Origin: Agrococcus baldri
Lineage (GTDB): Bacteria; Actinomycetota; Actinomycetes; Actinomycetales; Microbacteriaceae
Reading direction: 5' to 3'
DNA: 64,000 nucleotides
Assembly (NCBI GenBank): GCA_900114805.1
Contig: FOZN01000001.1
Location: forward strand, 682,001 to 746,000
A program made the translations under genes and the position numbers. This document shows, piece by piece, positions 19,765 to 32,170 of the stretch. The notes under the pieces are model-generated. The model was not told the origin of the DNA and ran no database searches. It saw only the letters and a program-made list of their open reading frames with translations. Numbering within the stretch: position 1 is the stretch's first letter; each line of letters opens with the position of its first letter.

Positions 19765-21315
19765 CTATTCGGTCGCGTTCGAGTCGCCGACCAGCGTGAC
19801 GACGTCGTCGTACTTCGGGCTGTTCATGAAGTTCTCGACCGACACGTGGGTCGCGCGGTCGTTCTGCAGCCGCGCGCGGGCCGTGAGGTCCTGGTGCGTG
19901 ACGATCAGATCCTCGCTGCCGTCGAGGTTCGCGATGGCCACGTTCTTGACCTCGATCCCCTCGATGCCGGCCTTCTTGAGCTTGTTGCGCAGCACGCTCG
20001 CGCCCATCGCGCTCGAGCCCATGCCCGCGTCGCAGGCGAAGACGATCTTGCGGATGGGTTCGCTCACGACCGCGGTGCCGCCCGCGTCGGCCGCGGTGCC
20101 GGCCGCCGCGCCGCCGGCGGCGAGGTTCGAGAGGTGCTCGGACTTCTTGCCCTTCGCCGCCTCGGTCTTCGCGATGGCCGCAGACAGGTCGCCCGCGTCC
20201 TCACGCGCGAGGTCGCGCTTGCGCGAAGCGCGCAGGATGACCGCGGCCACCAGGAACGTGACCGCGGCCGCGACCACCACCGAGAGCAGCACGCCGACCA
20301 GGTTGCCGATGCCCACCAGCCCTGCCTGGACGGCGACGGCGAAGATGCTGCCGGGAGCCGCCGGGCCGGCGAGGCCGGTGCCGAGCAGCATGTTCGTGGC
20401 CACGCCCGACGCGCCGCCGAGCACGAGCGCGATGATGAGCGTGGGCTTCATGAGCGCGTAGGGGAAGTAGACCTCGTGGATGCCGCCGGCGAACTGGATG
20501 ATCGCGGCACCCGGTGCGGTGGCGCGCGCGGCGCCGACGCCGAAGAACGAGAACGCCAGCAGCAGGCCCAGGCCCGGACCGGGGTTCGCCTCGAGCAGGA
20601 ACAGGATCGAGCTGCCGTCGGTCGCCACCTCGGTGGTGCCCAGCGGCGTGAGCACGCCGTGGTTGATGGCGTTGTTGAGGAAGAAGACCTTCGCCGGCTC
20701 GATGAGGAACGATGCGAGCCAGAGCAGGCCCGTGTCGACCAGCCAGCCGACGGCGCCGCCGACGACCGACATGATCCAGTTCACGATGGGGGCGATGAGG
20801 TAGAAGCCCAGCAGCGCCATCAGGAACGCGACGATGCCCGCCGAGAACATGTTGACGAGCATCTCGAAGCCGGCGCGGACCTTGCCGTCCCACAGCTTGT
20901 CGAGCTGCTTCATCACCCAGGCTGCGAGCGGTCCGAGGATCATGGCGCCGATGAACATGTGCACGTAGCCGAGGCCGCCCTCGCCCTCGGCGTTGATGCG
21001 GTCGATCAGCAGGTCGGAGCCGACGATCGCGCCCATCACCGCGAATGCGCCGACCACCGCGCCTCGGGTCTCGTAGACCATGCGGCCGCCGGTGCCGGCG
21101 ATCATGATCGGCAGCAGGTAGTGGATGATCGGGCCCACCATGGTGGCCAGGTCGGCGTTCGGGAACGGGCCGACCTCGATGAAGAGCGCGGTCAGGATGC
21201 CCCAGGCGATGAGCGCGGGGATGTTCGGCATGATCATGCCGGAGAGGAACGTGCCGAACTTCTGCACTGCGACGCGCGCGCCGCCGGACTTCGAGGCTGC
21301 TTGCGTGGTGGTCAT
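19765..21315 (-). CDS. mtlA: Mannitol PTS enzyme IICB
   Basis: 516 residues. The IIC membrane domain (about 15-345; GTFLSGMIMPNIPALIAWG, then HPVLTP-type loop read here as NHGVLTPLG and the GGIHE motif) forms the channel. A low-complexity linker joins it to the IIB domain, whose phosphorylated Cys is in VFACDAGMGSSAMGAS (about residue 428). IIA is a separate protein (mtlF) here, as in Gram-positive bacteria. The ATG at 21315 is chosen because the upstream in-frame region is serine-rich non-coding sequence. Confidence 0.95.
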   Translation of the reverse strand: MTTTQAASKSGGARVAVQKFGTFLSGMIMPNIPALIAWGILTALFIEVGPFPNADLATMVGPIIHYLLPIMIAGTGGRMVYETRGAVVGAFAVMGAIVGSDLLIDRINAEGEGGLGYVHMFIGAMILGPLAAWVMKQLDKLWDGKVRAGFEMLVNMFSAGIVAFLMALLGFYLIAPIVNWIMSVVGGAVGWLVDTGLLWLASFLIEPAKVFFLNNAINHGVLTPLGTTEVATDGSSILFLLEANPGPGLGLLLAFSFFGVGAARATAPGAAIIQFAGGIHEVYFPYALMKPTLIIALVLGGASGVATNMLLGTGLAGPAAPGSIFAVAVQAGLVGIGNLVGVLLSVVVAAAVTFLVAAVILRASRKRDLAREDAGDLSAAIAKTEAAKGKKSEHLSNLAAGGAAAGTAADAGGTAVVSEPIRKIVFACDAGMGSSAMGASVLRNKLKKAGIEGIEVKNVAIANLDGSEDLIVTHQDLTARARLQNDRATHVSVENFMNSPKYDDVVTLVGDSNATE

Positions 21316-21346
21316 CGTCGACTCCGTGCTGCGTCGGGTTGGGTGG

Positions 21347-21601
21347 TCAGGCGTCGTGATCGGTGGCGAGGAGCTGCTCGAGCTCGTCGAGGACACTCTC
21401 GTCGTCGGAGGCGATCGTGATCGAGTCGCCCTTGTTCACGCCGAGCGAGATGACCGAGAGGATGCTGGCCGCGTTGACCTGCTTCTCACCCTTGGTGACC
21501 GTGACCGCGCTGCTGGCCTTGGCCGCGGCCTGGGCGAAGAGCGAGGCCGGACGGGCGTGCAGCCCGTGCGCTGACTCGACGGTGACGGTGCGCTCGGCCA
21601 T
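21347..21601 (-). CDS. ptsH: HPr phosphocarrier protein
   Basis: 84 residues. His15 in SAHGLHARPAS is phosphorylated by enzyme I; Ser46 in AASILSVIS is also present. GAAGGAG is a strong Shine-Dalgarno just upstream. It is the first gene of ptsH-mtlA-mtlF-mtlD. Enzyme I and an MtlR-type regulator are not in the window. The 71-nt gap before it holds a TAGCGT box and short inverted repeats but no clear -35. Confidence 0.96.
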   Translation of the reverse strand: MAERTVTVESAHGLHARPASLFAQAAAKASSAVTVTKGEKQVNAASILSVISLGVNKGDSITIASDDESVLDELEQLLATDHDA

Positions 21602-21672
21602 GGTGCTCCTTCGAGATCAGGGCCGGGGTCGGCCCGAGGTGGCAACACGCTACCACCGGGCACTGCCCGCCG

Positions 21673-22502
21673 TCAGCGATCCGCGATCGGCACCGGCACG
21701 ACGCCGAACGGCTGCAGACCCGCTGCCCCGCCATCGAGCGCCGTCAGCACCCAGATGCCTGCGGAGTGCACCGCGACCGAGTGCTCCCACTGGCAGGCGT
21801 CGGTGCCGTCGGCGGTGCGCACCGTCCAGCCGTCGTCGTCCACGGTGGTGCCGGTCGACCCGGCGTGGATGATCGGCTCGATCGCGACGCACAGCCCCGG
21901 CTTCACCGCAGGCCCGCGCACGCGCGTGCGGTAGTTGAACACCGGCGGATCCTCGTGCATGGCGGTGCCGATGCCGTGGCCGATGTAGTCGTCGTTGATG
22001 CCGTAGTCGCTGTGGGCCTCGATGTGGTCCTCGACGGCGGCGCCGACCTCGCCGAGTTGCTTCGCGGAGGCGAGCGCCGCGATGCCGGCCCAGAGTGCCC
22101 CCTCGGTGACGTTGCTCAGCCGCTGGCGGGCCGCGGTGCGCTCCGGCTCGCCGCCGGGCACGACGACCGTGATCGCCGCATCGCCGTGGAAGCCGCCGAT
22201 GGTGGCGCCGCAGTCGACGGTGACCAGGTCGCCCGGCTCGAGCGGAGCGGTGCCCGGGATGCCGTGCACCACGACGTCGTTGACACCGACGCACAGCGTG
22301 TGCTCGTAGCCGGGCTCGAGCTGGAAGTTGGGCACGGCCCCGTGCTCGCGGATGACGCCCTCGGCGAGGCGGTCGAGCTCGAGCGGGGTGACGCCCGCCC
22401 GGATCTCCTGCGCGACTGCGGCGAGCGCGAGCGCGGTGATGCGACCCGGCTCACGCATCGCGGCGAGCTCGCGCCGCGACTTGGAGTGACCGCGGCCTCG
22501 CA

Positions 22503-22503
<1 letters not shown>
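21673..22503 (-). CDS. map: Methionine aminopeptidase, type I
   Basis: 276 residues. Removes N-terminal Met in the cytoplasm. The pita-bread metal ligands can be located in [19 protein letters not shown] (two Asp), [12 protein letters not shown] (His) and the C-terminal IEPIIH and SVAVH-type segments (Glu). Its start overlaps the adk stop by one base (TGATG), the classic secY-adk-map order. Confidence 0.96.
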
Positions 22504-24416
<1,913 letters not shown>

Positions 24417-24442
24417 GTGCAGCCTTCCAGAGAATGGCAATC

Positions 24443-24468
24443 GGGGCGGTCCGCGCACGGACCGCCCC
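24443..24468 (-). terminator. Strong hairpin between rplO and secY
   Basis: GGGGCGGTCCG (24443-24453) pairs with CGGACCGCCCC (24458-24468) around a CGCA tetraloop, an 11-bp perfect stem 9 nt after the rplO stop. There is no T-tract; attenuation between the ribosomal block and secY-adk-map is a reasonable reading. Confidence 0.65.
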
Positions 24469-24477
24469 TCAGCCTAC

Positions 24478-24942
24478 TTACTTGACCGAACCGCCAGCGG
24501 CCACGATCTTCTGCTCAGCCGCAGCCGAGACCTTGTCGACCGCGATCGTGAGCGCGACCGAGAGCTCGCCACCGGCGAGCACCTTGACCAGCTCGTTCTT
24601 GCGGACCGCGCCCTTGGCGACCAGAGCGGCCACCGTGACGTCGCCGCCCTCGGGGAACAACTCGCCCAGCTGGCCCACGTTGACGACCTGGTACTCCGTG
24701 CGGAACGGGTTCTTGAAGCCGCGCAGCTTCGGAGTGCGCATGACACTCGTGAGCTGGCCGCCCTGGAATCCGGGACGCACCTGGTAGCGGGCCTTGGTGC
24801 CCTTCGTGCCTCGACCGGCCGTCTTGCCCTTCGACGCCTCACCGCGGCCGACACGCGTGCGGGCGGTCTTCGCGCCCGGCGCGGGCCGGAGGTGGTGCAC
24901 CTTGAGCGACGGCAGCTCGGCCGACTCGTTCTTGTCAGTCAT
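24478..24942 (-). CDS. rplO: Ribosomal protein L15
   Basis: 154 residues with the glycine-rich core [20 protein letters not shown] and C-terminal [16 protein letters not shown]. The ATG at 24942 overlaps the rpmD stop by 8 bp. Confidence 0.97.
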   Translation of the reverse strand: MTDKNESAELPSLKVHHLRPAPGAKTARTRVGRGEASKGKTAGRGTKGTKARYQVRPGFQGGQLTSVMRTPKLRGFKNPFRTEYQVVNVGQLGELFPEGGDVTVAALVAKGAVRKNELVKVLAGGELSVALTIAVDKVSAAAEQKIVAAGGSVK

Positions 24943-25123
24943 TCTGGATCTCCTCGACCTTGACGAGGTGCCGAACCGTGTTGACGTACCCACGGTTCTG
25001 CTGGTTGTCCTCGCGCTCGACCGACTGGCCGATGCGCTTGAGCCCGAGCGAGCGCAGCGTGTCGCGCTGGTACTGCTTCTCGCTGATCACAGACTTCGTC
25101 TGCGTGATCTTCAGCTTGCTCAC
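24935..25123 (-). CDS. rpmD: Ribosomal protein L30
   Basis: 62 residues: [20 protein letters not shown] then [10 protein letters not shown], full length. It starts with GTG in a GTGA overlap with the rpsE stop and overlaps rplO by 8 bp at its end. Confidence 0.96.
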   Translation of the reverse strand: MSKLKITQTKSVISEKQYQRDTLRSLGLKRIGQSVEREDNQQNRGYVNTVRHLVKVEEIQND

Positions 25124-25845
25124 TTGGATGCCGCCTTCGCGATCTCGGCCTCGTGCTTGGTGTTCTCCGCCTCGGCACGGAGCAGGCGCTCCGGCACGAC
25201 GCGGTCCACGTCGAGACCACGACGGGCTGCCACTGCGCGGGGCTCCTCGAGCATGCGCAGTGCCGCGACCGTCGCGTGGACGATGTTGATGGAGTTCGAC
25301 GAGCCGAGCGACTTGCTCAGCACGTCGTGGATGCCAGCGCACTCCAGGACGGCGCGCACCGGTCCACCCGCGATGACGCCGGTACCGGCGGCAGCGGGAC
25401 GCAGCAGCACGACGCCGGCTGCGGCCTCGCCCTGCACGGGGTGCGGGATCGTCTTGGCGATGCGGGGGACGCGGAAGAAGTTCTTCTTCGCCTCCTCGAC
25501 GCCCTTGGAGATCGCGGTGGGGACCTCGCGCGCCTTGCCGTAGCCGACGCCGACCATGCCGTCGCCGTCACCCACGACGACAAGCGCCGTGAAGCTGAAG
25601 CGGCGGCCGCCCTTGACGACCTTCGAGACGCGGTTGATCGTCACGACGCGCTCGAGGAACTGGTTCTCCGTGCGGTCGTCGCGACGCCCGCGCTCGTTGC
25701 GCGTGCCGCGGTCGCGGCTGCCGCGACGCTGCTCGCGGGGCTCGTCGCGGTGGTCGGCCGACTGGCCGGCCTCAGCCGCGGGAGCACCGGCTGCAGCCTG
25801 CTGCGTGGTGTCCGTCACCTGCGTGTCCTTGTTCTCTTCGCTCAC
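25120..25845 (-). CDS. rpsE: Ribosomal protein S5 with long N-terminal extension
   Basis: 241 residues; the first ~65 are a charged, Gln/Arg/Asp-rich disordered extension, and the S5 core begins at [31 protein letters not shown] and the C-terminal S5 domain ([18 protein letters not shown]) are normal. It starts with GTG in a GTGA overlap with the rplR stop. Confidence 0.97.
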   Translation of the reverse strand: MSEENKDTQVTDTTQQAAAGAPAAEAGQSADHRDEPREQRRGSRDRGTRNERGRRDDRTENQFLERVVTINRVSKVVKGGRRFSFTALVVVGDGDGMVGVGYGKAREVPTAISKGVEEAKKNFFRVPRIAKTIPHPVQGEAAAGVVLLRPAAAGTGVIAGGPVRAVLECAGIHDVLSKSLGSSNSINIVHATVAALRMLEEPRAVAARRGLDVDRVVPERLLRAEAENTKHEAEIAKAASK

Positions 25846-26213
25846 AGTCCCAGCCCTGCCTCTCGTGCGCCGTCGGCGATCGCTGCGACGCGACCGGCGT
25901 AGCGGTTGCCGCCGCGGTCGAACACGACCGACTCGACGCCTGCAGCCTTCGCACGCTCAGCGAGCAGCTCGCCGACGCGCTTGGCCTTGGCCGTCTTGTC
26001 GCCGTCGAGCGCACGGAGGTCTGCCTCCATGGTCGACGCCGAGGCGACGGTGATGCCCTGCGAGTCGTCGACGATCTGCACGAACACGTGGCGTGCCGAG
26101 CGGGTGACGACCATGCGCGGCACCGAAGCGGTGCCGACGATCTTCTTGCGGAGGCGTGCGTGACGACGGCCGCGGGCAGCCGACTTGCTCTTGCCTCGGG
26201 TACCGATGCCCAT
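25842..26213 (-). CDS. rplR: Ribosomal protein L18
   Basis: 123 residues: [20 protein letters not shown] and [19 protein letters not shown]. It binds 5S rRNA. The ATG overlaps the rplF stop by one base (TGATG); an in-frame GTG one codon upstream is an alternative. Confidence 0.97.
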   Translation of the reverse strand: MGIGTRGKSKSAARGRRHARLRKKIVGTASVPRMVVTRSARHVFVQIVDDSQGITVASASTMEADLRALDGDKTAKAKRVGELLAERAKAAGVESVVFDRGGNRYAGRVAAIADGAREAGLGL

Positions 26214-26749
26214 CACTTACCAGCCTTTCCAGCCTTGCGGCGGATCTGCTCGCCTGCGTAGCGCACACCCTTGCCCTTGTAGGGCTCGGGCTTGCGCAGC
26301 TTGCGGAGATTCGCGGCCACTTCGCCGACGGCCTGCTTGGAGATGCCGCTGACGGTGACCTTGTTGTTGCCCTCGACGGCGAACGTGATGCCGGCGGGCG
26401 GCTCGATGTTCACCGGGTGCGAGAAGCCGAGCGCGAACTCCAGGCCCGTGCCCTTCGCCTGCACGCGGTAGCCGGTGCCGACGACCTCGAGCGACTTGGA
26501 GTAGCCCTCGGTGACGCCGACGATGTCGTTGGCGATGAGGGTGCGGGTGAGGCCGTGCAGCGAGCGCGACTCGCGCTCGTCGTCGGGCCGGGTGACCTGC
26601 ACCTGGCCGTCGGCGACCTCGACCTCGATCGGCTGCGCGATGCGGGTCGTGAGCTCGCCCTTGGGGCCCTTGACGGTGACGACGCCGTCGTTCACCGAGA
26701 TCTCGACACCCGAGGGGATGTCGATGGGGAGACGTCCGATTCGTGACAT
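26213..26749 (-). CDS. rplF: Ribosomal protein L6
   Basis: 178 residues: [27 protein letters not shown] and the C-terminal [16 protein letters not shown]. It lies 6 bp after rpsH. Confidence 0.97.
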   Translation of the reverse strand: MSRIGRLPIDIPSGVEISVNDGVVTVKGPKGELTTRIAQPIEVEVADGQVQVTRPDDERESRSLHGLTRTLIANDIVGVTEGYSKSLEVVGTGYRVQAKGTGLEFALGFSHPVNIEPPAGITFAVEGNNKVTVSGISKQAVGEVAANLRKLRKPEPYKGKGVRYAGEQIRRKAGKAGK

Positions 26750-26755
26750 GTCAGC

Positions 26756-27154
26756 TCACCACACGTAGGCGAGGACTTCCCCGCCGACGCCCTTCTGCTC
26801 GGCCTCACGGTCAGTGAGGAGGCCCGAGCTCGTGGACAGGATGGCGACGCCGAGGCCGCCGTGCACCTGGGGGATCTCGGTTGATCGCGCGTAGACGCGC
26901 AGACCGGGCTTCGAGACCCGCTTGAGGCCAGCGAGCGCGCGCTCGCGGTTCGTGCCGTACTTGAGGCTCAGCGTCAGCGTCTTGCCGACGCGTGCGTCCT
27001 CGACCTTCCAGCCCGAGATGAAGCCCTCGCGCTCGAGGATCTCAGCGATGTTCGCCTTGAGGTTCGACGACGGCAGCGTGACCTCGTCGTGCATCGCCGT
27101 ATTGGCGTTGCGCAGACGCGTCAGCATGTCGGCGACCGGGTCGGTCATCGTCAT
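26756..27154 (-). CDS. rpsH: Ribosomal protein S8
   Basis: 132 residues: [20 protein letters not shown] to the C-terminal [11 protein letters not shown]. The ATG at 27154 (MTMTDPV) has GGAGA 6-7 nt upstream; a second ATG two codons on is possible. rpsN (S14) is not at its common position just upstream. Confidence 0.97.
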   Translation of the reverse strand: MTMTDPVADMLTRLRNANTAMHDEVTLPSSNLKANIAEILEREGFISGWKVEDARVGKTLTLSLKYGTNRERALAGLKRVSKPGLRVYARSTEIPQVHGGLGVAILSTSSGLLTDREAEQKGVGGEVLAYVW

Positions 27155-27212
27155 GGATGTTCTCCGTTCTGGTTTCGCTGCCCGTTCCGCGGACAGCGAC
27201 CTTGAATTCAGC

Positions 27213-27231
27213 TCGGCGCCGGCGGCGCCGA
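27213..27231 (-). other. Hairpin between rplE and rpsH
   Basis: TCGGCGCC pairs with GGCGCCGA around a GGC loop in the 82-nt gap where rpsN is found in many other bacteria. The gap is too short for rpsN. The hairpin may regulate or process the message. Confidence 0.5.
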
Positions 27232-27236
27232 TGGGG

Positions 27237-27797
27237 TCAGGACTTGAAGGGGAAGCCGAGCGCCTTGAGCAGCGCGCGACCCTCGTCATCCGTCTTCGCC
27301 GTCGTGACGACGGTGATGTCGAAGCCGCGGACGCGGTCGATCTTGTCCTGGTCGATCTCGTGGAACACGGACTGCTCCGTGAGGCCGAAGGTGTAGTTGC
27401 CGTTGCCGTCGAACTGCTTGGGCTCGAGGCCGCGGAAGTCGCGGATGCGCGGGAGCGCGAGCGTCAGCAGACGGTCGAGGAACTCCCACATGCGGTCGCC
27501 GCGCAGCGTGACGTGCGCGCCGATCGGCATGCCGTCGCGCAGCTTGAACTGAGCGATCGACTTGCGGGCAGCGGTGACCTTCGGCTTCTGTCCGGTGATC
27601 AGCGTCAGGTCGCGGATCGCGCCATCGATCACCTTCGAGTCACGTGCGGCCTCGCCGACACCCGTGTTGACGACGATCTTGGTCAGGCCAGGCACCTGCA
27701 TGACGTTCGTGAAGCCGAACTCCTCCTGGAGCTGCTTCACGATCGTCTCGCGGTACTGCTGCTTGAGCCTGGGCAGGCGCACAGCGGTGTCAGTCAT
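27237..27797 (-). CDS. rplE: Ribosomal protein L5
   Basis: 186 residues: [39 protein letters not shown] and [20 protein letters not shown]. It binds 5S rRNA. The ATG at 27797 overlaps the rplX stop by 8 bp. Confidence 0.97.
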   Translation of the reverse strand: MTDTAVRLPRLKQQYRETIVKQLQEEFGFTNVMQVPGLTKIVVNTGVGEAARDSKVIDGAIRDLTLITGQKPKVTAARKSIAQFKLRDGMPIGAHVTLRGDRMWEFLDRLLTLALPRIRDFRGLEPKQFDGNGNYTFGLTEQSVFHEIDQDKIDRVRGFDITVVTTAKTDDEGRALLKALGFPFKS

Positions 27798-28161
27798 TGC
27801 TCTTAATCTCCTTGCCCGACTTGCTCGAGACGCGAACCTTCTGCGGGATCGACGCGCCGTTCTTCTCGACGGTCTTGACCTCGCTGCGGACGCGCGTGGG
27901 CTTCTTCGACTCGGGGTCGACGAGCGCGACGTTCGACACGTGGATCGGGGCCTCGTGGGTCTCGATGCCACCCGTGCGGGTGCCGCGGTTGGTCTGGCCG
28001 ACCTTGATGTGCTTGGTGACGAGGTTGACGCCCTCGACGACCACTCGGTCCTGCTCGGTGAGGACCCGGATGACGCGACCGGTCTTGCCTCGGTCACCGC
28101 CGCGCGACTCGCGCGCGCCGGCGATCACCTGGACGAGGTCGCCCTTCTTGATGCTGGCCAT
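27790..28161 (-). CDS. rplX: Ribosomal protein L24
   Basis: 123 residues: the KOW motif lies in [20 protein letters not shown] and [10 protein letters not shown], with the later [20 protein letters not shown]. It follows rplN by 3 bp. Confidence 0.97.
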   Translation of the reverse strand: MASIKKGDLVQVIAGARESRGGDRGKTGRVIRVLTEQDRVVVEGVNLVTKHIKVGQTNRGTRTGGIETHEAPIHVSNVALVDPESKKPTRVRSEVKTVEKNGASIPQKVRVSSKSGKEIKSND

Positions 28162-28164
28162 GGG

Positions 28165-28533
28165 TCAGATCACCTCCGGTGCGAGCGACACGATCTTCAT
28201 GAAGCGCTTGTCGCGGAGCTCGCGACCGACGGGTCCGAAGATGCGAGTGCCGCGGGGGTCGCCGTCCGTCTTCAGGATGACTGCTGCGTTCTCGTCGAAC
28301 TTGATGTACGAGCCGTCGGCGCGGCGCGTCGACTTCACGGTGCGGACGACGACGGCCTTGACCACGTCGCCCTTCTTGACGTTGCCGCCGGGGATGGCGT
28401 CCTTGACCGTGGCCACGATGGTGTCACCGAGGCCGGCGTAGCGACGGCCGGAGCCGCCGAGCACGCGAATGGTCAGGAGCTCCTTGGCGCCGGTGTTGTC
28501 GGCAACCTTGATGCGGGATTCCTGCTGAATCAT
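28165..28533 (-). CDS. rplN: Ribosomal protein L14
   Basis: 122 residues, the canonical length: [20 protein letters not shown] to the C-terminal [12 protein letters not shown]. The ATG at 28533 is the family start; AAGGAGA lies upstream. Confidence 0.98.
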   Translation of the reverse strand: MIQQESRIKVADNTGAKELLTIRVLGGSGRRYAGLGDTIVATVKDAIPGGNVKKGDVVKAVVVRTVKSTRRADGSYIKFDENAAVILKTDGDPRGTRIFGPVGRELRDKRFMKIVSLAPEVI

Positions 28534-28559
28534 GTCTGGATCTCCTTCGAGGCCGAGGC

Positions 28560-28844
28560 CTACTTGGCCTTCTCGAGGATCTCGACGACGCGCCACCGCT
28601 TGGTGGCGCTCATCGGGCGGGTCTCGGCGATCATCACGCGGTCACCGATGCCGGCTGCGTTCTGCTCGTCGTGTGCCTTCACCTTCGAGGACTTGCGGAG
28701 CACCTTGCCGTACAGGGCGTGCTTGACGCGGTCCTCGACCTCGACGACGACGGTCTTGTCCATCTTGTCGGAGGTGACGTAGCCGATGCGCGACTTGCGG
28801 TAGCCGCGCTGGACGGTCTCGTCCTTGGGCTGCTCAGTAGCCAT
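28560..28844 (-). CDS. rpsQ: Ribosomal protein S17
   Basis: 94 residues: [20 protein letters not shown] and [20 protein letters not shown]. Its ATG overlaps the rpmC stop by one base (TGATG). Confidence 0.97.
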   Translation of the reverse strand: MATEQPKDETVQRGYRKSRIGYVTSDKMDKTVVVEVEDRVKHALYGKVLRKSSKVKAHDEQNAAGIGDRVMIAETRPMSATKRWRVVEILEKAK

Positions 28845-29161
28845 CAGTTGTCCTCAGCCTTCTCGTCATTCTCAGAAGCCTTGGCCTCGTCGGCCTTCTT
28901 CGACTTCTTCTTGTCCGCAGGCTTCTCGACGGGCGCCGGGGAGGCGCTGATGCCGAGCTCGCGCTCACGGATCACGGTGTAGAGCCGCGCGATGTCGCGC
29001 TTGACGGCGCGCAGGCGGCCGTGCGACTCCAGCTGGCCGGTGGCCGACTGGAAGCGCAGGTTGAACAGCTCTTCCTTGGCCCGCTTCAGCTCGACGACGA
29101 GTCGCTCGTCATCGAGGGTGGCGAGCTCGGCGGGCATGAGCTCCTTGGAACCGATCGCCAT
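28844..29161 (-). CDS. rpmC: Ribosomal protein L29 with C-terminal extension
   Basis: 105 residues where ~65-80 is usual. The core [20 protein letters not shown] and [19 protein letters not shown] is followed by a ~35-residue Lys/Glu/Ala tail. It overlaps rplP by one base (TAATG). Confidence 0.96.
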   Translation of the reverse strand: MAIGSKELMPAELATLDDERLVVELKRAKEELFNLRFQSATGQLESHGRLRAVKRDIARLYTVIRERELGISASPAPVEKPADKKKSKKADEAKASENDEKAEDN

Positions 29162-29580
29162 TATGCGTCAGCCTCCTCGCGCTTGATGATGCGTGCCTTG
29201 AGCGGCAGCTTGTGAATGGCTCGCGTCATCGCCTCGCGGGCGAGCTCCTCTTCGACACCGGCGACCTCGAACAGGACGCGGCCCGGCTTGACGTTCGCGA
29301 CCCACCACTCGGGCGAACCCTTGCCGGAACCCATGCGGGTCTCGGCAGGCTTCTTCGTGAGCGGACGGTCGGGGTAGATGTTGATCCACACCTTGCCACC
29401 GCGCTTGATGTGACGCGTCATGGCAATACGTGCGGCCTCGATCTGGCGGTTCGTGACATACGCAGGCGTGAGCGCCTGGATGCCGTAGTCACCGAACGAC
29501 ACGGCCGTGCCGCCTGTGGCCTGGCCACGACGGTTCGGGTGGTGCTGCTTGCGGTGCTTGACTCGACGGGGAATAAGCAT
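29161..29580 (-). CDS. rplP: Ribosomal protein L16
   Basis: 139 residues: [40 protein letters not shown] and [14 protein letters not shown]. It overlaps the rpsC stop by one base. Confidence 0.98.
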   Translation of the reverse strand: MLIPRRVKHRKQHHPNRRGQATGGTAVSFGDYGIQALTPAYVTNRQIEAARIAMTRHIKRGGKVWINIYPDRPLTKKPAETRMGSGKGSPEWWVANVKPGRVLFEVAGVEEELAREAMTRAIHKLPLKARIIKREEADA

Positions 29581-30323
29581 TACTTCGCCTCTGCTCCTGC
29601 TGCGGCCGGAGCTGCGTCGCGACGGGGACCCCGACGCTCGCGCTGCTGCGGCTTCTGGTTCGCCTGCTCGCGAGCCAGCTCGCGGTTGGTGAGCTCACCG
29701 TTGTAGATCCAGACCTTCACGCCGATGCGGCCGAAGGTGGTGCGTGCCTCGTAGAAGCCGTAGTCGATGTTCGACCGCAGCGTGTGCAGGGGCACGCGGC
29801 CCTCGCGGTACTGCTCGCTGCGGCTCATCTCGGCGCCGCCGAGACGACCCGACACCTTGATCTTGACGCCCTTGGCGCCGGCGCGCTGCGCCGACTGCAG
29901 ACCCTTGCGCATCGCGCGGCGGAACGCCACGCGAGCGCTGAGCTGCTCGGCGATGCCCTGTGCGACGAGCTGGGCCGAGCCCTCGGGGTTCTTGACCTCG
30001 AGGATGTTCAGCTGGATCTGCTTGCCGGTGAGCTTCTCGAGGTCGGCGCGGATGCGCTCGGCCTCGGCGCCACGGCGACCGATCACGATGCCCGGCCGGG
30101 CGGTGTGGATGTCGACGCGGACGCGGTCCTTGGTGCGCTCGATCTCGATGCGGGCGACGCCGGCGCGGTCGAGGCTGGTGATCAGCATCTTGCGGATGCG
30201 GACGTCCTCAGCCACGTAGTCGGCGTAGCGCTGTCCCGGCTTCGTCGACTCGGCGAACCAGCGCGACACGTGGTCGGTGGTGATGCCGAGGCGGAAGCCG
30301 TACGGGTTGACCTTCTGTCCCAT
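29580..30323 (-). CDS. rpsC: Ribosomal protein S3
   Basis: 247 residues: [20 protein letters not shown], a KH domain with [19 protein letters not shown], and C-terminal [10 protein letters not shown]; the last ~35 residues are a basic/Ala-rich tail. It overlaps rplV by one base. Confidence 0.98.
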   Translation of the reverse strand: MGQKVNPYGFRLGITTDHVSRWFAESTKPGQRYADYVAEDVRIRKMLITSLDRAGVARIEIERTKDRVRVDIHTARPGIVIGRRGAEAERIRADLEKLTGKQIQLNILEVKNPEGSAQLVAQGIAEQLSARVAFRRAMRKGLQSAQRAGAKGVKIKVSGRLGGAEMSRSEQYREGRVPLHTLRSNIDYGFYEARTTFGRIGVKVWIYNGELTNRELAREQANQKPQQRERRGPRRDAAPAAAGAEAK

Positions 30324-30691
30324 TACTTCTCGTCCTCCGTGGTCGGCGTCGCGAGCACGACGGTGATGTGGCTCGTCCGCTTGTTGATGCGGAACGCGCG
30401 ACCCTGTGCACGCGGCTGGAACCGCTTGAGCGTGGTGCCCTCGTCGACGAAGATGCGGGACACGTAGAGGTCCTGCTCGTCGAGGAACTCGTTCGTCGCA
30501 TCGGCCTTGACCCGGGCGTTCGCCATCGCCGAGGCGACGAGCTTGTACACCGGCTCCGAGGCGCCCTGCGGGGCGAACTTCAGGATCGCGAGGGCTTCCT
30601 CGGCCTGCTTGCCGCGAATCATGTCGACGACACGGCGGGCCTTCTGAGGGGTCACGCGGATGTGACGAACGCGAGCGATCGACTCAACCAT
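30323..30691 (-). CDS. rplV: Ribosomal protein L22
   Basis: 122 residues: [20 protein letters not shown] and [19 protein letters not shown], the loop that lines the exit tunnel. It has a strong Shine-Dalgarno and lies 27 bp after rpsS. Confidence 0.98.
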   Translation of the reverse strand: MVESIARVRHIRVTPQKARRVVDMIRGKQAEEALAILKFAPQGASEPVYKLVASAMANARVKADATNEFLDEQDLYVSRIFVDEGTTLKRFQPRAQGRAFRINKRTSHITVVLATPTTEDEK

Positions 30692-30718
30692 TGCCTTCTC
30701 CTTCTTCCGTCACCGCGC

Positions 30719-31000
30719 TTAGCGGCGACGGCCCTTCTTGTCGTCCTTCACGTGTCCACGGAAGGTACGGGTGGGCGCGAACTCGCCCAGCTTGTGGCCG
30801 ACCATCGTCTCGGTGACGAAGACCGGGATGTGCTTGCGACCGTCGTGCACGGCGATCGTGTGACCGAGCATGGCCGGCACGATCATCGAACGGCGCGACC
30901 ACGTCTTGATGACGTTCTTGCTGCTGGCCTCGTTCTGGCGAACCACCTTGGTGAGGAGGTGGTCGTCGACGAACGGACCCTTCTTGAGGCTGCGGGGCAT
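30719..31000 (-). CDS. rpsS: Ribosomal protein S19
   Basis: 93 residues, canonical length: [19 protein letters not shown] and [18 protein letters not shown]. It follows rplB by 12 bp. Confidence 0.98.
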   Translation of the reverse strand: MPRSLKKGPFVDDHLLTKVVRQNEASSKNVIKTWSRRSMIVPAMLGHTIAVHDGRKHIPVFVTETMVGHKLGEFAPTRTFRGHVKDDKKGRRR

Positions 31001-31012
31001 CGGACTCTCCTA

Positions 31013-31852
31013 CTAGCGCTTCTTCTTGCCGGTCGAACGGCGACGGACGATGAGCTTGTCACTCGGCTTGTTGGGCCGACGGGTGCGGCCCTCTGCCTGG
31101 CCCCACGGGCTGACGGGGTGGCGGCCACCGCTCGTCTTGCCCTCGCCACCACCGTGCGGGTGGTCGACCGGGTTCATCGCGACACCGCGGACGGTCGGGC
31201 GGACCCCGAGCCAGCGCTTGCGGCCGGCCTTGCCCCAGTTGATGTTCGACTGCTCGGCGTTGCCGACCTCGCCGATCGTCGCTCGGCAGCGCGCGTCGAC
31301 GTTGCGGATCTCACCCGACGGCAGGCGGAGCTGCACGTAGGGGCCGTCCTTGGCGACCAGACGCACCGAGGCGCCCGCCGAACGAGCCATCTTGGCGCCG
31401 CCGCCGGGGCGGAGCTCCACTGCGTGGATGACCGTACCGGTGGGGATGTTGCGCATCGGCAGGTTGTTGCCCGGCTTGATGTCGGCGCCTGCGCCCGACT
31501 CCACGACGTCGCCCTGCCCGAGCTTGTTCGGCGCCAGGATGTAGCGCTTCGTGCCGTCCTCGAAGTGCAGCAGCGCGATGCGCGCCGTGCGGTTGGGGTC
31601 GTACTCGATGTGCGCGACGCGGGCGTTCACGCCGTCCTTGTCATTGCGACGGAAGTCGATGACGCGGTACTGGCGCTTGTGACCGCCACCGATGTGCCGC
31701 GTGGTGATGCGACCGGTGTTGTTGCGGCCGCCCGTCTTGGGCAGCGGGCGAAGCAGCGACTTCTCGGGCGTCGACCGGGTGATCTCAGCGAAGTCGGCGA
31801 CGGACGAGCCTCGACGACCTGGGGTCGTCGGCTTGTACTTGCGAATAGCCAT
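31013..31852 (-). CDS. rplB: Ribosomal protein L2
   Basis: 279 residues: [34 protein letters not shown] and the peptidyl-transferase-region motif [15 protein letters not shown]. Full length. Confidence 0.98.
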   Translation of the reverse strand: MAIRKYKPTTPGRRGSSVADFAEITRSTPEKSLLRPLPKTGGRNNTGRITTRHIGGGHKRQYRVIDFRRNDKDGVNARVAHIEYDPNRTARIALLHFEDGTKRYILAPNKLGQGDVVESGAGADIKPGNNLPMRNIPTGTVIHAVELRPGGGAKMARSAGASVRLVAKDGPYVQLRLPSGEIRNVDARCRATIGEVGNAEQSNINWGKAGRKRWLGVRPTVRGVAMNPVDHPHGGGEGKTSGGRHPVSPWGQAEGRTRRPNKPSDKLIVRRRSTGKKKR

Positions 31853-31870
31853 GTTCTCGTTCCTTCAGTC

Positions 31871-32170
31871 TCAGCCGACAGCCGTGAAGATGTCGATCGA
31901 GCCGGACTTCAGCTTGACGATGGCGCGCTTGGTGTCCTTGCGCTTGCCGGTGCCGAAGCGGGTGCGGCGCGACTTGCCGACGCGGTTCAGTGTGTTGACG
32001 CGCTCCACCTTGACGCCGAAGATCTTCTCGATGGCGAGCTTGATCTCCGTCTTCGTGGCACGAGGGTCGACCTCGAAGGTGTAGCTGCCCATGTCGATGA
32101 GCGCGTAGCTCTTCTCCGACACGATCGGTCGGATGATGACGTCGCGAGGGTCCTTGTTGTAGCCGCTCAT
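31871..32170 (-). CDS. rplW: Ribosomal protein L23
   Basis: 99 residues: [20 protein letters not shown] and [19 protein letters not shown]. It binds at the exit tunnel near SRP and trigger factor. It overlaps the rplD stop by one base (TGATG). Confidence 0.97.
   Translation of the reverse strand: MSGYNKDPRDVIIRPIVSEKSYALIDMGSYTFEVDPRATKTEIKLAIEKIFGVKVERVNTLNRVGKSRRTRFGTGKRKDTKRAIVKLKSGSIDIFTAVG

Noticed and set aside
21657-21669. CGGGCACTGCCCG palindrome between map and ptsH as a regulator site
   Set aside because: Too short and GC-biased to separate from chance, and no mannitol regulator gene is present to pair with it.
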